Assembly: GCF_006715395.1 (NCBI RefSeq)
Contig: NZ_VFNC01000002.1
Location: 1,240,001-1,304,000 of the forward strand
DNA length: 64,000 nucleotides
Reading direction: 5' to 3'
Origin: Streptomyces sp. SLBN-31
Lineage (GTDB): Bacteria > Actinomycetota > Actinomycetes > Streptomycetales > Streptomycetaceae
A program made the translations under genes and the position numbers. The notes beneath the pieces were generated by a model that did no database searches, had not been told where the DNA came from, and saw only the letters and a list, made by a program, of their open reading frames with translations. Below are positions 8,690 to 19,100 of this stretch, piece after piece (the stretch's first letter is position 1; the number at the start of each line of letters is the position of its first letter).

Positions 8690-8712
8690 CTGTCAGTGGC
8701 TGGGTGCAGACT
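8690..8712 (+). promoter_or_regulatory. Second RecA-independent DNA-damage-type promoter
   Basis: CTGTCAGTG (8690-8698), an 8-bp spacer and CAGACT (8707-8712) repeat the element at 5753-5775 with one change in the first hexamer position. It lies 40 bp upstream of the Asp-box propeller gene. Confidence 0.5.
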
Positions 8713-8752
8713 GGCCGATGTCTGGGATAAAGACGTCGCGGAGGTGATCGGC

Positions 8753-9835
8753 ATGACCGAGGTACTGCTGGCCGTGGGCACGCGCAAAGGCCTCTTCATC
8801 GGGCGGAGGCGGGGTGGCACCTGGGAGTTCGACGAGAGTCCGTACTTCAACGCGCAGGCCGTGTACTCGGTCGCGATCGACACCCGGGGCGGGCGTCCCC
8901 GGCTGCTGGCCGGCGGCGACAGCGCCCACTGGGGCCCGTCCGTGTTCCACTCCGACGACCTCGGCCGCAGCTGGACCGAACCGGCCCGGCCGGCCGTCAA
9001 GTTCCCCAAGGACACGGGGGCGTCGCTGGAGCGGGTGTGGCAGCTGCACCCGGCGGCCGCGGAGGACGACGTGGTGTACGCGGGCACCGAGCCGGCCGCG
9101 CTGTACCGCTCGGAGGACCGAGGGGAGACCTTCGAACTGGTCCGCCCGCTGTGGGAGCACCCGACCCGGTCCAAGTGGGTTCCGGGCGGCGGCGGCGAGG
9201 GGCTGCACACCGTGCTCACCGACAAACGCGACCCACGGGCCGTGACGGTCGCCGTGTCGACGGCGGGAGTGTTCCGGACCACGGACGGCGGCGCTAGCTG
9301 GACGCCCTCCAACTCCGGTGTCTCCGCTGTGTTCCTGCCCGACCCCAACCCGGAGTTCGGTCAGTGCGTGCACAAGGTCGCCCGGGACGCGGCCGACCCG
9401 GACCGGCTGTACCTGCAGAACCACTGGGGTGTGTACCGGAGCGACGACGCGGGCGCGCACTGGACCGACATCGGCGAAGGCCTTCCGTCCACCTTCGGCT
9501 TCGCGGCAGCGGCCCACCCCCACCGCGGCGACACGGCGTACGTGTTTCCGATCAACGCCGACGCCGACCGCGTGCCGGCCGACCACCGCTGCCGGGTGTT
9601 CCGCACGGCGGACGCGGGCAAGAGCTGGGAGCCGCTGTCGGCGGGCCTGCCCGCGGAGGACCACTACGGCACGGTGCTGCGGGACGCCCTGTGCACGGAC
9701 GACGCCGACCCGGCGGGCGTGTACTTCGGCAACCGCAACGGCGAGGTGTTCGCGTCGGCCGACGACGGCGACAGCTGGCGGCAGTTGGCGTCGCATCTGC
9801 CGGACGTGCTGTGCGTGCGGGCCGCGGTGGTCTGA
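8753..9835 (+). CDS. Asp-box (BNR) beta-propeller protein, sialidase-like fold
   Basis: This is a 360-residue cytoplasmic protein with repeated Asp-box motifs (S/T-x-D-x-G-x-x-W): [34 protein letters not shown] and SADDGDSW. They mark the blades of a sialidase or sortilin-like propeller. The N-terminus [14 protein letters not shown] is typical of actinobacterial WD40/YVTN/BNR-like proteins. The start at ATG 8753 is fixed by GGAGGTGAT at 8740-8748, a near-complete anti-16S match. There is no signal peptide and no evident sialidase catalytic set, so enzymatic activity should not be assumed. The uracil-DNA glycosylase gene follows after 76 bp, and the upstream promoter is of a DNA-damage type, so a stress-linked unit is possible. 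Confidence 0.8.
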   Translation: MTEVLLAVGTRKGLFIGRRRGGTWEFDESPYFNAQAVYSVAIDTRGGRPRLLAGGDSAHWGPSVFHSDDLGRSWTEPARPAVKFPKDTGASLERVWQLHPAAAEDDVVYAGTEPAALYRSEDRGETFELVRPLWEHPTRSKWVPGGGGEGLHTVLTDKRDPRAVTVAVSTAGVFRTTDGGASWTPSNSGVSAVFLPDPNPEFGQCVHKVARDAADPDRLYLQNHWGVYRSDDAGAHWTDIGEGLPSTFGFAAAAHPHRGDTAYVFPINADADRVPADHRCRVFRTADAGKSWEPLSAGLPAEDHYGTVLRDALCTDDADPAGVYFGNRNGEVFASADDGDSWRQLASHLPDVLCVRAAVV

Positions 9836-9911
9836 TGAGTCGAGTGGGGGGATCGCACGGCCTTGGCCACCGGTTGATCTCCGCTGCCCGTACGGCAGTA
9901 GGGTGACGCCC

Positions 9912-10589
9912 GTGGCACCACGACCGTTGCATGAAATCGTCGAAGCGGGCTGGGCGAAGGCCCTGGAACCCGTCGCCGGACGGATCGCCGAGATGGGGGA
10001 CTTCCTGCGCGGGGAGATCGCCGCGGGGCGCACCTACCTCCCCGCCGGAGCGAACGTCCTGCGGGCCTTCCAGCAGCCCTTCGACGAGGTACGCGTCCTG
10101 ATCGTCGGGCAGGATCCGTACCCGACCCCCGGACACGCGGTGGGACTGTCCTTCTCGGTGGCACCGGAGGTGCGGCCGCTGCCGGGCAGTCTCATCAACA
10201 TCTTCCGGGAGCTCAACACCGATCTGGGGCTCCCCCAGCCGTCCAACGGCGATCTGACGCCGTGGACCCGGCAGGGGGTGCTGTTGCTCAACAGGGCGCT
10301 GACCACCTCCCCGCGCAAGCCCGGCGCGCACCGGGGCAAGGGCTGGGAGGAGGTCACCGAGCAGGCGATACGGGCCCTGACCGCCCGTGGAAAACCGCTG
10401 GTGTCCATCCTGTGGGGCCGCGACGCGCGCAATCTGCGGCCGCTTCTCGGCCGCCTGCCGTCCGTCGAGTCCGCCCATCCCTCCCCCATGTCGGCCGACC
10501 GCGGCTTCTTCGGGTCCCGTCCCTTCAGCCGCGCCAACGACCTGCTGATCGGACAGGGCGGACAGCCGGTGGACTGGCGCCTGCCGTGA
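9912..10589 (+). CDS. ung: Uracil-DNA glycosylase, family 1
   Basis: This is a base-excision repair enzyme that removes uracil from DNA. Motifs in order are [17 protein letters not shown] (water-activating loop with the catalytic Asp), [26 protein letters not shown], and [20 protein letters not shown] (the minor-groove HPSP loop with the catalytic His). GTG 9912 gives 225 residues and the start [10 protein letters not shown] typical of Streptomyces Ung2; GTG 9903 is an alternative. Its stop overlaps the GTG of the next gene by 4 bp, which implies translational coupling. Confidence 0.95.
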   Translation: MAPRPLHEIVEAGWAKALEPVAGRIAEMGDFLRGEIAAGRTYLPAGANVLRAFQQPFDEVRVLIVGQDPYPTPGHAVGLSFSVAPEVRPLPGSLINIFRELNTDLGLPQPSNGDLTPWTRQGVLLLNRALTTSPRKPGAHRGKGWEEVTEQAIRALTARGKPLVSILWGRDARNLRPLLGRLPSVESAHPSPMSADRGFFGSRPFSRANDLLIGQGGQPVDWRLP

Positions 10590-11602
10590 CCGACGGCGAC
10601 CCGGACACACGGGACACGGACTCCGCCGGGCGGGGCGGGGGTTCCGTCGGCGTCCTCGCCGTCGACTCCGGGGGCTCCGGGCTGCGTGCCGCCGTCGCGA
10701 GCCTGCGGCGGGCCACCCTCGCGGAGGCGTCGTCGTCGCTGCCGGTGCGCACGGGGCCGCGGGGCATCGACCCCGGGCATCTGATGGAGCAACTGGTGCC
10801 CATGGTGCGGGCGTTGCTGAGCGAGAGCGGTGTGACCCGGCTGCGGGCGGCGGTCGTCGGGGCCGCCGGGCTCGCCACTCTGGGGGACGGGCTGAGGGCC
10901 GAGCTTCCGGGCGCGCTGCGCCGGGAGTTCGGGGTGCGGCGAGTGGCCCTGGCGGCCGACGCGGTCACCGCGTACGTCGGCGCGCTCGGTCCGCGCGCCG
11001 GTGCCGTCGTCGCGGCCGGCACGGGGCTGATCGCCATCGGCACCGACCTGACCGGCTGGCGTCGTGCGGACGGCTGGGGCCATCTGCTCGGTGACTGCGG
11101 CGGCGGCGCCTGGATCGGACGGGCCGGGCTGGAGGCCGCGCTGCGCGCGTACGACGGACGGGCCGGTGGGTCCGCGGCCCTGCGGGCGCGCGCCGAGGGG
11201 CTGTTCGGGCCCCTGCCGGGCCTGCCGGGGCGGCTCTACCCCCGCCCGGACCGCCCCGCCGTCCTCGCCTCCTTCGCACCGGAGGTCGCCGCCTGCGCCG
11301 AGAGCGATCCGGTGGCGGCGGGCATCCTGCGCGCGGCCGCGCGGCACATGGCCGAGTCCGCCGCGGCGGTGTGCCCGGCCGGGGGCGAGCCCGTGGTCGC
11401 CTTCACGGGTGGTCTGTTCAAGATGGGCGAGCCCCTCCTCGTACCGCTGGAGGAGGAACTGGCCGAAAAGCTGTCCTGGGCGCGGCGGGAGACGGCCGCC
11501 GGTGACCCGCTCACCGGCGCCGCGCGCATCGCCGCCGATCTGGCGGCCGACGGTCTCACTCTGCCGGGTGACGCGGCGCTGTTGTCCGTGGTGACCACAT
11601 AA
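10586..11602 (+). CDS. BadF/BadG/BcrA-type ATPase, N-acetylglucosamine kinase-like
   Basis: This is a 338-residue sugar kinase-like protein of the ASKHA fold. The phosphate-1 motif [14 protein letters not shown], the phosphate-2 region [14 protein letters not shown], the [17 protein letters not shown] loop and the adenosine motif [13 protein letters not shown] are in the usual order. This arrangement matches the BadF/BcrA-type ATPase family that includes N-acetylglucosamine kinases; the substrate is not shown by the sequence. The GTG start overlaps the ung stop (GTGA), so both are made from one transcript. The first roughly 20 residues are low complexity. Confidence 0.85.
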   Translation: MTDGDPDTRDTDSAGRGGGSVGVLAVDSGGSGLRAAVASLRRATLAEASSSLPVRTGPRGIDPGHLMEQLVPMVRALLSESGVTRLRAAVVGAAGLATLGDGLRAELPGALRREFGVRRVALAADAVTAYVGALGPRAGAVVAAGTGLIAIGTDLTGWRRADGWGHLLGDCGGGAWIGRAGLEAALRAYDGRAGGSAALRARAEGLFGPLPGLPGRLYPRPDRPAVLASFAPEVAACAESDPVAAGILRAAARHMAESAAAVCPAGGEPVVAFTGGLFKMGEPLLVPLEEELAEKLSWARRETAAGDPLTGAARIAADLAADGLTLPGDAALLSVVTT

Positions 11603-11763
11603 GCGACCATCCCCGGGCTTCTCCCCATGCTTGGCGATGCGCCCGGTTCGTACTCCGATCACTTCTGATCCGTACGTTACTCATCAGACAAAACCGGACG
11701 GATACCGCTCACCTGCACCCTCCCCGAACAGGGAAGCCCAGGAAGCCAGTAACATGCGTCGCC

Positions 11764-12687
11764 ATGAGCTCCCCCACTGGACCCGCGTCCGGCCTGCCAG
11801 TACGAATGCCGCGACCTCGCCAGCCCGGGCGGCACCGCCGACCCGAGCCGCTGGCGGCTCCCGAGGGCGCGCCCGCGCTCGTCCTCGCGGTGCCGGGCAC
11901 TCCCGCCGCTCCCACGCGCAGTCTCGCCGAGGAGGTCGTGAGCATCGCCCGCTCCGAGCTCCCCGGCCTCGACGCGCGGATCGGCTACCTGGACGGGGAC
12001 GACGCGGAGTTCCCCACGCTCCAGTCCGTGCTCGCGCACGCCGCCGAGGAGCGCTCGGCCCGCTATGAGCAGGCCAAGGCCGCCGGTCACGACGTCAAGG
12101 AGCCGGACGGCCCCGTGGCCGTCGTCGTGCCGCTGCTGGCCGGCCCGGACAGCGCGCTGCTGCGTGTCATCCGCCAGGCCGTCATGGACAGTCGGGTCGC
12201 GGCGGACCTGACCGATGTGCTGGGCCCGCACCCGCTGCTCGCCGAGGCGCTGCACGTGCGGCTGTCGGAGGCCGGTCTGGCCCGCGCCGACCGGGCCCGC
12301 CTGTTCACGGTGGCGACCGCGGCGGACGGCATCATCCTGGCCTCGGTCGGCGGTGACGAGGCGGTGCAGGCGGCGGGGATCACCGGCATGCTGCTCGCCG
12401 CGCGCCTGGCCGTGCCGGTGATGGCGGCGGCGCTGGACCAGGAGGGCGCGATCGCATCCGTGGCCGAGCAGCTGCGTTCCTCGGGCTCGCAGCAGCTGGC
12501 GCTGGCGCCGTACCTGATAGGGCCGGAGATCGACCCGGGTCTCATCGAGGAGGCGGCCAGGGAGGCGGGCTGCTCCGCCGCCGAGGCGCTCGGCCCGTAC
12601 CCGGCGATCGGCAAGCTCGCGCTGGCCAAGTACACGACGGCGCTGGGCATCGCCCCGCAGCAGCCGCAGGGTGCGCCGGTCCGCTGA
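11764..12687 (+). CDS. CbiX / sirohydrochlorin chelatase-like protein lacking metal-binding His
   Basis: This is a 307-residue protein with the tandem chelatase fold of the CbiX/SirB family. Two repeats are visible: ALVLAVPGTPAAPTRSLAEE... PVAVVVPLLAGPDSALLR, and ARLFTVATAADGIILAS... QQLALAPYLIGPEID. In active class II chelatases the first strand ends in HGS/HGT and the second in a G-x-H segment, providing the metal and catalytic histidines. Here these positions read VPGTP and AGPDS, so chelatase activity is doubtful. The start at ATG 11764 has no strong ribosome site. A GC-rich hairpin at 12715-12760 terminates the unit. Confidence 0.75.
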   Translation: MSSPTGPASGLPVRMPRPRQPGRHRRPEPLAAPEGAPALVLAVPGTPAAPTRSLAEEVVSIARSELPGLDARIGYLDGDDAEFPTLQSVLAHAAEERSARYEQAKAAGHDVKEPDGPVAVVVPLLAGPDSALLRVIRQAVMDSRVAADLTDVLGPHPLLAEALHVRLSEAGLARADRARLFTVATAADGIILASVGGDEAVQAAGITGMLLAARLAVPVMAAALDQEGAIASVAEQLRSSGSQQLALAPYLIGPEIDPGLIEEAAREAGCSAAEALGPYPAIGKLALAKYTTALGIAPQQPQGAPVR

Positions 12688-12714
12688 CGCACCGCGCACG
12701 GCATCGCCGCAGGC

Positions 12715-12760
12715 AAGCCGCAGGGCCCGCTCCGGACTTCGGGAGCGGGCTCTGCGGCTT
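12715..12760. terminator. Bidirectional terminator hairpin
   Basis: A 19-bp stem with one G-U pair (12715-12733 with 12742-12760) and an 8-nt loop lies between the convergent CbiX-like and lactonase genes, followed by a short T-containing tract. Confidence 0.8.
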
Positions 12761-12775
12761 TGTGTCGCTCCGGGC

Positions 12776-13807
12776 TCAGGCGAAGACCACGCACGAGGCG
12801 GCGGGCACCTCGACCGAGCCCTCGTAGCGGGGCAGTCCCGTGGCCGGGTCGACGGCGAACCAGGTCACCTCGCCGGAGCGCTCGTTCGCGGCGTACAGGA
12901 AGCCGTGGGACTCGGTGAGGGCCCGGGGCCAGTCGCCGCCGCACGGGACGGTGCCGGCCAGACGCAGCCCGTCGCCCTCCACGACGAAGGTGGACAGGAC
13001 GTCCTCACCCCGGGTGGCCGTCCACACGAAACGGCCGTCGGGCGAGACCACGATCCCCGAGGGATAGGCGTCGCCCGCCGGGGCGGCGGGCAGCACCTGC
13101 ACCTCGGTGAGCGGCTTGAGGGTGCCCGCGTCGGCGTCCCAGTGGCAGACGGTGACGGTCGGGGTGAGCTCGTTGACCACGTACGCGCGCGTGCCGTCCG
13201 GGTGGAAGGCGAGGTGACGCGGGCCCGAGCCGGGGCGCAGGGGACACTCCCGGTGCAGGTCCAGGGCGCCGCCGTCGAGGGCGCACACGCGGACCGAGTC
13301 CGTGCCGAGGTCCACGCTGACGGCCCAGCGGCCGCTGGGGTCGGGCTGCACCTGGTGGGCGTGCGGGCCCTGCTGGCGACGGGCGTGGGGGCCGGATCCG
13401 GTGTGCTGGAGGATGCCGGAGACGGTGTCGCCGAGGGTGCCGTCCGGGCGGACGGGGACGGCGGAGACGCTGCCGGAGCCGTAGTTGGCGGTCAGGACGT
13501 GTCCGTCGAGGACGCTCAGGTGTGTCGGCTCCTGACCGCCGACCGGCACGGGAGCGCCGGCCCGTTCCAGCCGGTCCCCCCGTACCCGGTACGCGGCCAC
13601 CGCGCCCTCGGCCGTCTCGCTGACCGCGTAGAGGGTGCCCGCGTCGGGCGCCAGGGCCAGGTAGGACGGGTCGGGCGTGCCGTCGACGCTGCCGAGCAGG
13701 TTCAGGCCGCCGTCTCCCGTCACGGCCGCCGTCACGATGCCGGGGCCTCCGGCCGCCGTGAACGATCCGATGAAGGCCCGCCGTAGCCGCCTGCCGCCGT
13801 CTGTCAC
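12776..13807 (-). CDS. Lactonase-family beta-propeller (6-phosphogluconolactonase-like)
   Basis: This is a 343-residue seven-bladed propeller of the YbhE/Pgl lactonase family, which in some members hydrolyses 6-phosphogluconolactone. Typical segments are RRAFIGSFTAAGGPGIVTA, PSYLALAPDAGTLYAVSE, GSGPHARRQQGPHAHQVQ and GPRHLAFHPDGTRAYVVNEL. There is no signal peptide. The start is GTG 13807 with GAGAGGGG upstream. It lies 88 bp downstream of the FUSC transporter on the same strand. The precise substrate is inferred from the family only. Confidence 0.88.
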   Translation of the reverse strand: MTDGGRRLRRAFIGSFTAAGGPGIVTAAVTGDGGLNLLGSVDGTPDPSYLALAPDAGTLYAVSETAEGAVAAYRVRGDRLERAGAPVPVGGQEPTHLSVLDGHVLTANYGSGSVSAVPVRPDGTLGDTVSGILQHTGSGPHARRQQGPHAHQVQPDPSGRWAVSVDLGTDSVRVCALDGGALDLHRECPLRPGSGPRHLAFHPDGTRAYVVNELTPTVTVCHWDADAGTLKPLTEVQVLPAAPAGDAYPSGIVVSPDGRFVWTATRGEDVLSTFVVEGDGLRLAGTVPCGGDWPRALTESHGFLYAANERSGEVTWFAVDPATGLPRYEGSVEVPAASCVVFA

Positions 13808-13895
13808 CGCAGTCCCCTCTCGGTCTGTGCCGTCGGAGGCGACCGTAGCAGTCGATCAACCGAGGTCTAGACCAAAGGGGTGGAAAGTTCGGGGG

Positions 13896-15392
13896 TCACG
13901 CTCCCACCAGGCGGGAGCCCGAGGGCGTCCGCAGCGGTGTCGCGAGTTCCGCGAGGGCCCGTTCCAGGCCGTGCAGGTGGGTGAGGGCGGGTTCGGCCAC
14001 GGGCGGCTCGCCGACGAGGGCGGCGGGCTGCCGTCGTCCGTCGCCGGTCAGCGCCTCGACGGCGGCCTCGACGCGCCAGCAGGCGGCGGCGAGCCGGGCG
14101 TCGTGGGAGGCCTCCGGGTCGGCGGCGACCGTGACCAGGCCGCGGATCTCGCGGGCGCAGTCGTCGAGCAGGTCCAGCACCCGGCGGGCGCGCCGCTTGC
14201 GGCCCAGCATCGGGTTGAGCGGGTGAACGAGGGGCGCCACGGACAGCCGTACGCGGCCCAGCAGCTGTTCCAGTTCGGCCACCTTGGGTGCCGGGTCGGC
14301 TTCGGGGACGCCCGCCAGCCGTGCGGCGGCCTCCGCGGTGCAGGCGTGCACGCAGCGCAGGGCGCGCTGGATCCAGGCGTCGGTGGTGGTGTGGGTGGTG
14401 ACCGGGAGGACGAGGAGCACGGCCAGCGCGGCGCCCAGCGCGCCGACGGCGGTCTCGGCCAGGCGCAGCACCAGCAGGCCGGGGGTGAGCACGCCCAGCA
14501 GCCCGTAGAGAAGCTCGGCGAGGAGGGTCACGCAGAGCATCATCCAGGTGTACGAGACCGCGGCCGAGTAGAAGATCCCGAAGACACAGGCGGCGAGGAG
14601 TACGGCGGTGGGGAGGGCCGCTCCGTCCACCGGGACGGCGATCAGGACGCCCAGGCCGATGCCGATCACGGTGCCCAGGACCCGGCGGAAGCCGCGGACC
14701 AGGGTCTCTCCGCGCGAGGTGGTGTTGACGAAGACCCACCAGGTGGCGCCGACGGCCCAGTACCAGCGCTGTCCGGACACCAGGTGGCCCACGAGGAGCG
14801 CGAAGCCCGCCCCGGCGGTGGCCTGGACGGCCTGGCGGGTGGTCACTCGGGCCAGGCCGGTACCCGGCGGCGGGGCGGGAGCGGGCGCCGGGGGCAGGTG
14901 AGCCTCGTAGCACCACAGGCCGAAGCGCACGGCCGCGGCGGTGAGCACGGACAGGACGACGGCGACGTACAGCTCGGGCAGCTGCCCGGTCGTCGCGTGC
15001 AGGAACTGCGCCATGAAGAACGTCATGAACGCGAACACGCCGAGGCTGTGTCCGCGCGGGCCGAAGCGGCGGGCGTACACGCCGGCGCCGACGACGGCGA
15101 GGAAGACGAGGTCGCGGGCGACCGGGTGGGCGTGCAGCTCGGCCGCGGCGGCGAGCACCGGCAGGCCGACGGCGGGCAGCAGCGCGGTGGTGACCGCCTG
15201 TCCGCGGACGGTGGCGTCGGAGACGGTGAACAGCGCCAGCAGCGCGGCCAGGCCGCCGGTGACCGTACCGGGGAGGGAGAGTCCGGCCAGAGCGCACAGG
15301 ACCACGGCCGCTCCGATCCCGGCGACGGCGCGGGCGGCGAACCGCAGCCGCAGCCGCCCCGGGTCCGGAGCCACGAACACCCTCTTCAGCAC
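13896..15392 (-). CDS. FUSC-family inner membrane protein (aromatic acid exporter-like)
   Basis: This is a 498-residue membrane protein. Two hydrophobic helix bundles (residues about 15-140 and about 185-310) are typical of FUSC/YccS/AaeB-type proteins, and a long helical cytoplasmic C-terminal region follows. The segment GQRWYWAVGATWWVFVNTTSRGETLVRGFRRVLGT is the conserved second half-module. The start is GTG 15392; longer upstream readings would run through the divergent promoter. AaeB relatives export aromatic carboxylic acids, but the substrate here is unknown. It is divergent from an Lrp-family regulator, which may control it. Confidence 0.85.
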   Translation of the reverse strand: MLKRVFVAPDPGRLRLRFAARAVAGIGAAVVLCALAGLSLPGTVTGGLAALLALFTVSDATVRGQAVTTALLPAVGLPVLAAAAELHAHPVARDLVFLAVVGAGVYARRFGPRGHSLGVFAFMTFFMAQFLHATTGQLPELYVAVVLSVLTAAAVRFGLWCYEAHLPPAPAPAPPPGTGLARVTTRQAVQATAGAGFALLVGHLVSGQRWYWAVGATWWVFVNTTSRGETLVRGFRRVLGTVIGIGLGVLIAVPVDGAALPTAVLLAACVFGIFYSAAVSYTWMMLCVTLLAELLYGLLGVLTPGLLVLRLAETAVGALGAALAVLLVLPVTTHTTTDAWIQRALRCVHACTAEAAARLAGVPEADPAPKVAELEQLLGRVRLSVAPLVHPLNPMLGRKRRARRVLDLLDDCAREIRGLVTVAADPEASHDARLAAACWRVEAAVEALTGDGRRQPAALVGEPPVAEPALTHLHGLERALAELATPLRTPSGSRLVGA

Positions 15393-15585
15393 GCTTACCC
15401 GCCCCCTTGGACACCGGCATGAAAAAGGCGCCGCGGGGTCCGCAGCGCCATCGACGTCCTCATTGCAGCATCCGACGTCCTGCTGGCTCAAGCGGCGCCG
15501 ATTATGCTGGGCCGTTGGCACAGCGACACCGGTCCGGGGGCGGCCACGGGCGGGCCAACGGACCATGCACGAGGGGAATCCGCAC

Positions 15586-16062
15586 ATGGCGGTCGACGAA
15601 CTCGACACCCGCATCCTGCGGCTGCTGCTGGAGCAGCCCCGTACGAGCGTGCGCGAGTACGCCCGCATCCTGGGGGTCGCCCGCGGCACCCTGCAGGCCC
15701 GTCTGGACCGGCTGGAACGGGACGGCGTGATCACGGGCACGGGCCCCACGCTCTCCCCCGCCGCGCTCGGTCACCCCGTCCTCGCGTTCGTGCACATCGA
15801 GGTCACCCAGGGACACCTCGACGACGCGGGGGACGCGCTGGCGGCCGTGCCGGAGATCGTGGAGGCCTTCTCCATCACGGGCGGCGGCGATCTGCTGACG
15901 CGGGTCGTGGCGCGCGACAACGCCCACCTCGAGGACGTCATCCAGAAGTTGATCAGCATGCCCGGCGTGGTCCGCACCCGCACCGAGGTGGCCCTGCGCG
16001 AACGGGTCCCGCAGCGGCTGCTGCCGTTGGTCGAGTCGATCGGCCGGGCGGCACGGAAGTGA
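15586..16062 (+). CDS. Lrp/AsnC-family transcriptional regulator
   Basis: This is a 158-residue Lrp/AsnC regulator. It has an N-terminal winged helix (LDTRILRLLLEQPRTSVREYARILGVARGTLQARLDRLERDGVI) and a C-terminal RAM ligand domain (VEAFSITGGGDLLTRVVARDNAHLE). The start is ATG 15586 with GAGGGG 8-9 nt upstream. It is divergent from the FUSC transporter across a 193-bp gap, so regulation of that exporter is the simplest reading. The carboxylase gene follows after 83 bp with its own ribosome site. Confidence 0.9.
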   Translation: MAVDELDTRILRLLLEQPRTSVREYARILGVARGTLQARLDRLERDGVITGTGPTLSPAALGHPVLAFVHIEVTQGHLDDAGDALAAVPEIVEAFSITGGGDLLTRVVARDNAHLEDVIQKLISMPGVVRTRTEVALRERVPQRLLPLVESIGRAARK

Positions 16063-16145
16063 CCTCGCACCCGAGGGCAGCTCGGCCGGTGCGCCTGAGA
16101 TCATGACCGGGCCGGTCGATGTGGTCCGTGTCCAGGAGGGCTCCC

Positions 16146-19100
16146 ATGGGTGCTGCCGCCGTGCTCGTCGCCAACCGCGGGGAGATCGCCGTACGCGTCC
16201 TGCGCGCCGCGGCGGAGGCCGGGCTGCGTACGGTCGCGGTGTACGAAGAGGGCGACACCGCGCACACGCGATCGGCCGACGAGGCGGTGCCGCTGAGCGG
16301 CTACCTGGACGGTGCCGCGCTGCTCGCCGCCGCCCGCGCCACCGGATGCGGCTTCCTGCACCCCGGCTACGGCTTCCTGAGCGAGGACGCCGGGTTCGCG
16401 CGCCGGTGCGGGGAGGCCGGGATCGTCTTCGTCGGGCCCTCCCCCGAGGTTCTGGACGTCTTCGGGGACAAGCGACGGGCCCGGGAGCTCGCCGCCGGGC
16501 TCGGCGTTCCCTGCTCGCCGGGGCCGTCGGGCCCGACGGGGCGAGGGAGTTGCTGGCGGACGGGCCCGTGATGGTGAAGGCGGCCGGCGGGGGCGGCGGT
16601 CGCGGGATGCGGGTCGTGCGCCGGGCGGAGGAGCTTGAGGAGGCGTGGGAGCGGTGCCGTTCGGAGGCGCAACAGGGCTTCGGGCGGGGCGAGTTGTACG
16701 CGGAGCGGCTGCTGGAGGGCGCTCGGCACATCGAGGTGCAGATCGTCGGTGACGCGACCGGCGCCGTCACGCACCTGTGGGACCGGGACTGCAGCGCCCA
16801 GCGACGCCACCAGAAGCTGGTCGAGATCGCGCCCGCTCCCGAACTCGGCGACGGCGTACGGGAGAAGATCCTCGGCGCGGCCCTGCGGCTGGCCCGTGCC
16901 ACCCGCTGCTCCAGCCTGGTCACCTTCGAGTTCCTGGTGCGCGGCGAGGAGTTCTCCTTCATCGAGGCCAATCCCCGTCTCCAGGTGGAGCACACGGTCA
17001 CCGAAGAGGTGACCGGCCTCGACCTGGTCGCCCTGCAACTGCGGATCGCCGCCGGGGCGACACTCGAGGAGCTGGGGCTCCCGGGGCCGCCCGCCGCGCC
17101 GCGCGGGTTCGCCGTGCAGGCGCGGGTCACCGCCGAGGAGGCCGGACGGATCACGCGTTTCGACCTGCCGACCGGGCCGGGCATCCGGGTGGAAACGGCC
17201 GTCCGGGCGGGGGCCGAGGTCGGCATGCGGTACGACCCCCTGCTGGCGAAGGTGGTCGCGCACGTTCCGTCCGGCGGCGTGGAGGCGGCCTGTGCGCGGG
17301 CGCGGCGGGCGCTGGGCGAGTTCGGGGTGGAGGGGGTGCGAACCGGGATTCCGCTGCTGCGGGAGGTGCTCGCCGAGCCGCGCTTCTGGGCGCACACGGG
17401 CGTGGTGGCCGAGCTCGCGGACGCCTTCGCCGAACCCGGGGCGCCGGCCGAGGAAGGCGCGGTCCTCGCGCCCCTCGGCGGAACCGTCGTCTCCGTCGAC
17501 GTCGCCCCCGGTGAACGGGTGCGTTCCGGACAGCAGTTGCTGGTGCTGGAGGCCATGAAGATGGAGCACGTGGTACGGGCCCCCGGCTCCGGAGCGGTAC
17601 GGCTGCTGCACGCGCGCGTGGGCGAAACGGTCGGCGCGGGAACCTTGTTGGCCACCCTCGACGAGATCACCGGCGGTCAGGAGGGCACGGGTACCGCCGA
17701 ACGGGCGGACCCCGACGCGATCCGCCCGGATCTCGCCGAGGTCGTCCACCGGCACTCCTTCGGCCTGGACGAGAACCGTCCCGAGGCGGTGGCCAAGCGG
17801 CACTCCCTCGGGCGGCGCACCGCCCGCGAGAACATCGCCGACCTGTGCGACCCGGGCACCTTCACCGAGTTCGGCGCCCTGGCGATCGCCGCCCAGCGCC
17901 GGCGCCGTTCCCTGGACGACCTGATCCGCTCGACGCCGGCCGACGGCATGGTGACCGGCACGGGGAGCGTCGACGGCCGACCGTGCGTCGTGATGTCGTA
18001 CGACTACACGGTCCTGGCCGGCACCCAGGGGCTGCAGAACCACCGCAAGACCGACCGGATGCTGGAGCTCGCCGAGCAACGGCGGCTGCCCGTGGTGCTG
18101 TTCGCGGAGGGCGGCGGCGGCAGGCCCGGGGACACGGACACCACCGCCGTCGCGGGACTGGACGTGACGACCTTCGGGCGGATGGGGCGGCTGAGCGGCA
18201 CGGTTCCGCTGGTCGGTGTCGTCTCGGGCCGGTGCTTCGCGGGCAACGCCGCCCTGCTGGGCTGCTGCGACGTCGTGATCGCCACGCCCGACGCGACCAT
18301 CGGGATGGGCGGGCCCGCGATGATCGAGGGCGGCGGGCTCGGCGTGTACCGGCCGGAGGAGGTGGGCCCGCTGTCGGTGCAGGTGCCCAACGGCGTCGTG
18401 GACGTCGCGGTCGCCGACGAGGCGGAGGCCGTGCGGGTGGCCCGCCGCTACCTGTCGTACTTCCAAGGTGCGCGGGCGAGTTGGGAGGCGCCGGACCAGC
18501 GGCTCCTGCGCCACGTCGTGCCGGAGAACCGGCGGCGGGCGTACGACATGCGGACGGCGGTCGCGGGCCTCGCGGACACCGACTCGGTGCTGGAGCTGCG
18601 GGCTGGGTTCGGGGTCGGGGTGCTGACCTGTCTGGTGCGGATCGAGGGGCGGCCGTTGGGGCTGATCGCCAGCAATCCGGCGCATCTGGGCGGAGCGATC
18701 GACCGGGACGCGGCCGACAAGGCGGCGCGCTTCCTGCAGTTGTGCGACGCGTTCGGGCTGCCGGTGGTCTCGCTGTGCGACACCCCGGGGTTCATGGTCG
18801 GCCCGGACGCCGAATGCACCGCGACCGTACGGCACTTCGCGCGGCTGTTCGTGACGGGCGCCAACCTGCGGGTTCCGCTGGTGAGTCTGGTGCTGCGCAA
18901 GGCGTACGGGCTCGGGGCGATGGCCATGATGGGCGGCTCCACCCGGGCTCCGGTGGCCACGGCCGCCTGGCCGAGCGGGGAGTTCGGCGGGATGGGCCTG
19001 GAAGGCGCGGTCCGCCTCGGCTACCGCAAGGAGCTGGCGGCGATCGCCGACCCGGCCGAGCGAACCCGCGCCTTCGAGGAGCGCGTCGCCGAGCTGTACG

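Noticed and set aside
8753..9835. Possible secreted sialidase
   Set aside because: Asp-boxes are present but there is no signal peptide and no evident Arg triad or Tyr/Glu catalytic set, so only the propeller fold is claimed.
13867..15420. 517-codon minus-strand frame overlapping the FUSC gene
   Set aside because: It is an alternative frame of the same strand with Arg/Pro-rich content. The FUSC frame has the hydrophobic helices and conserved motifs.
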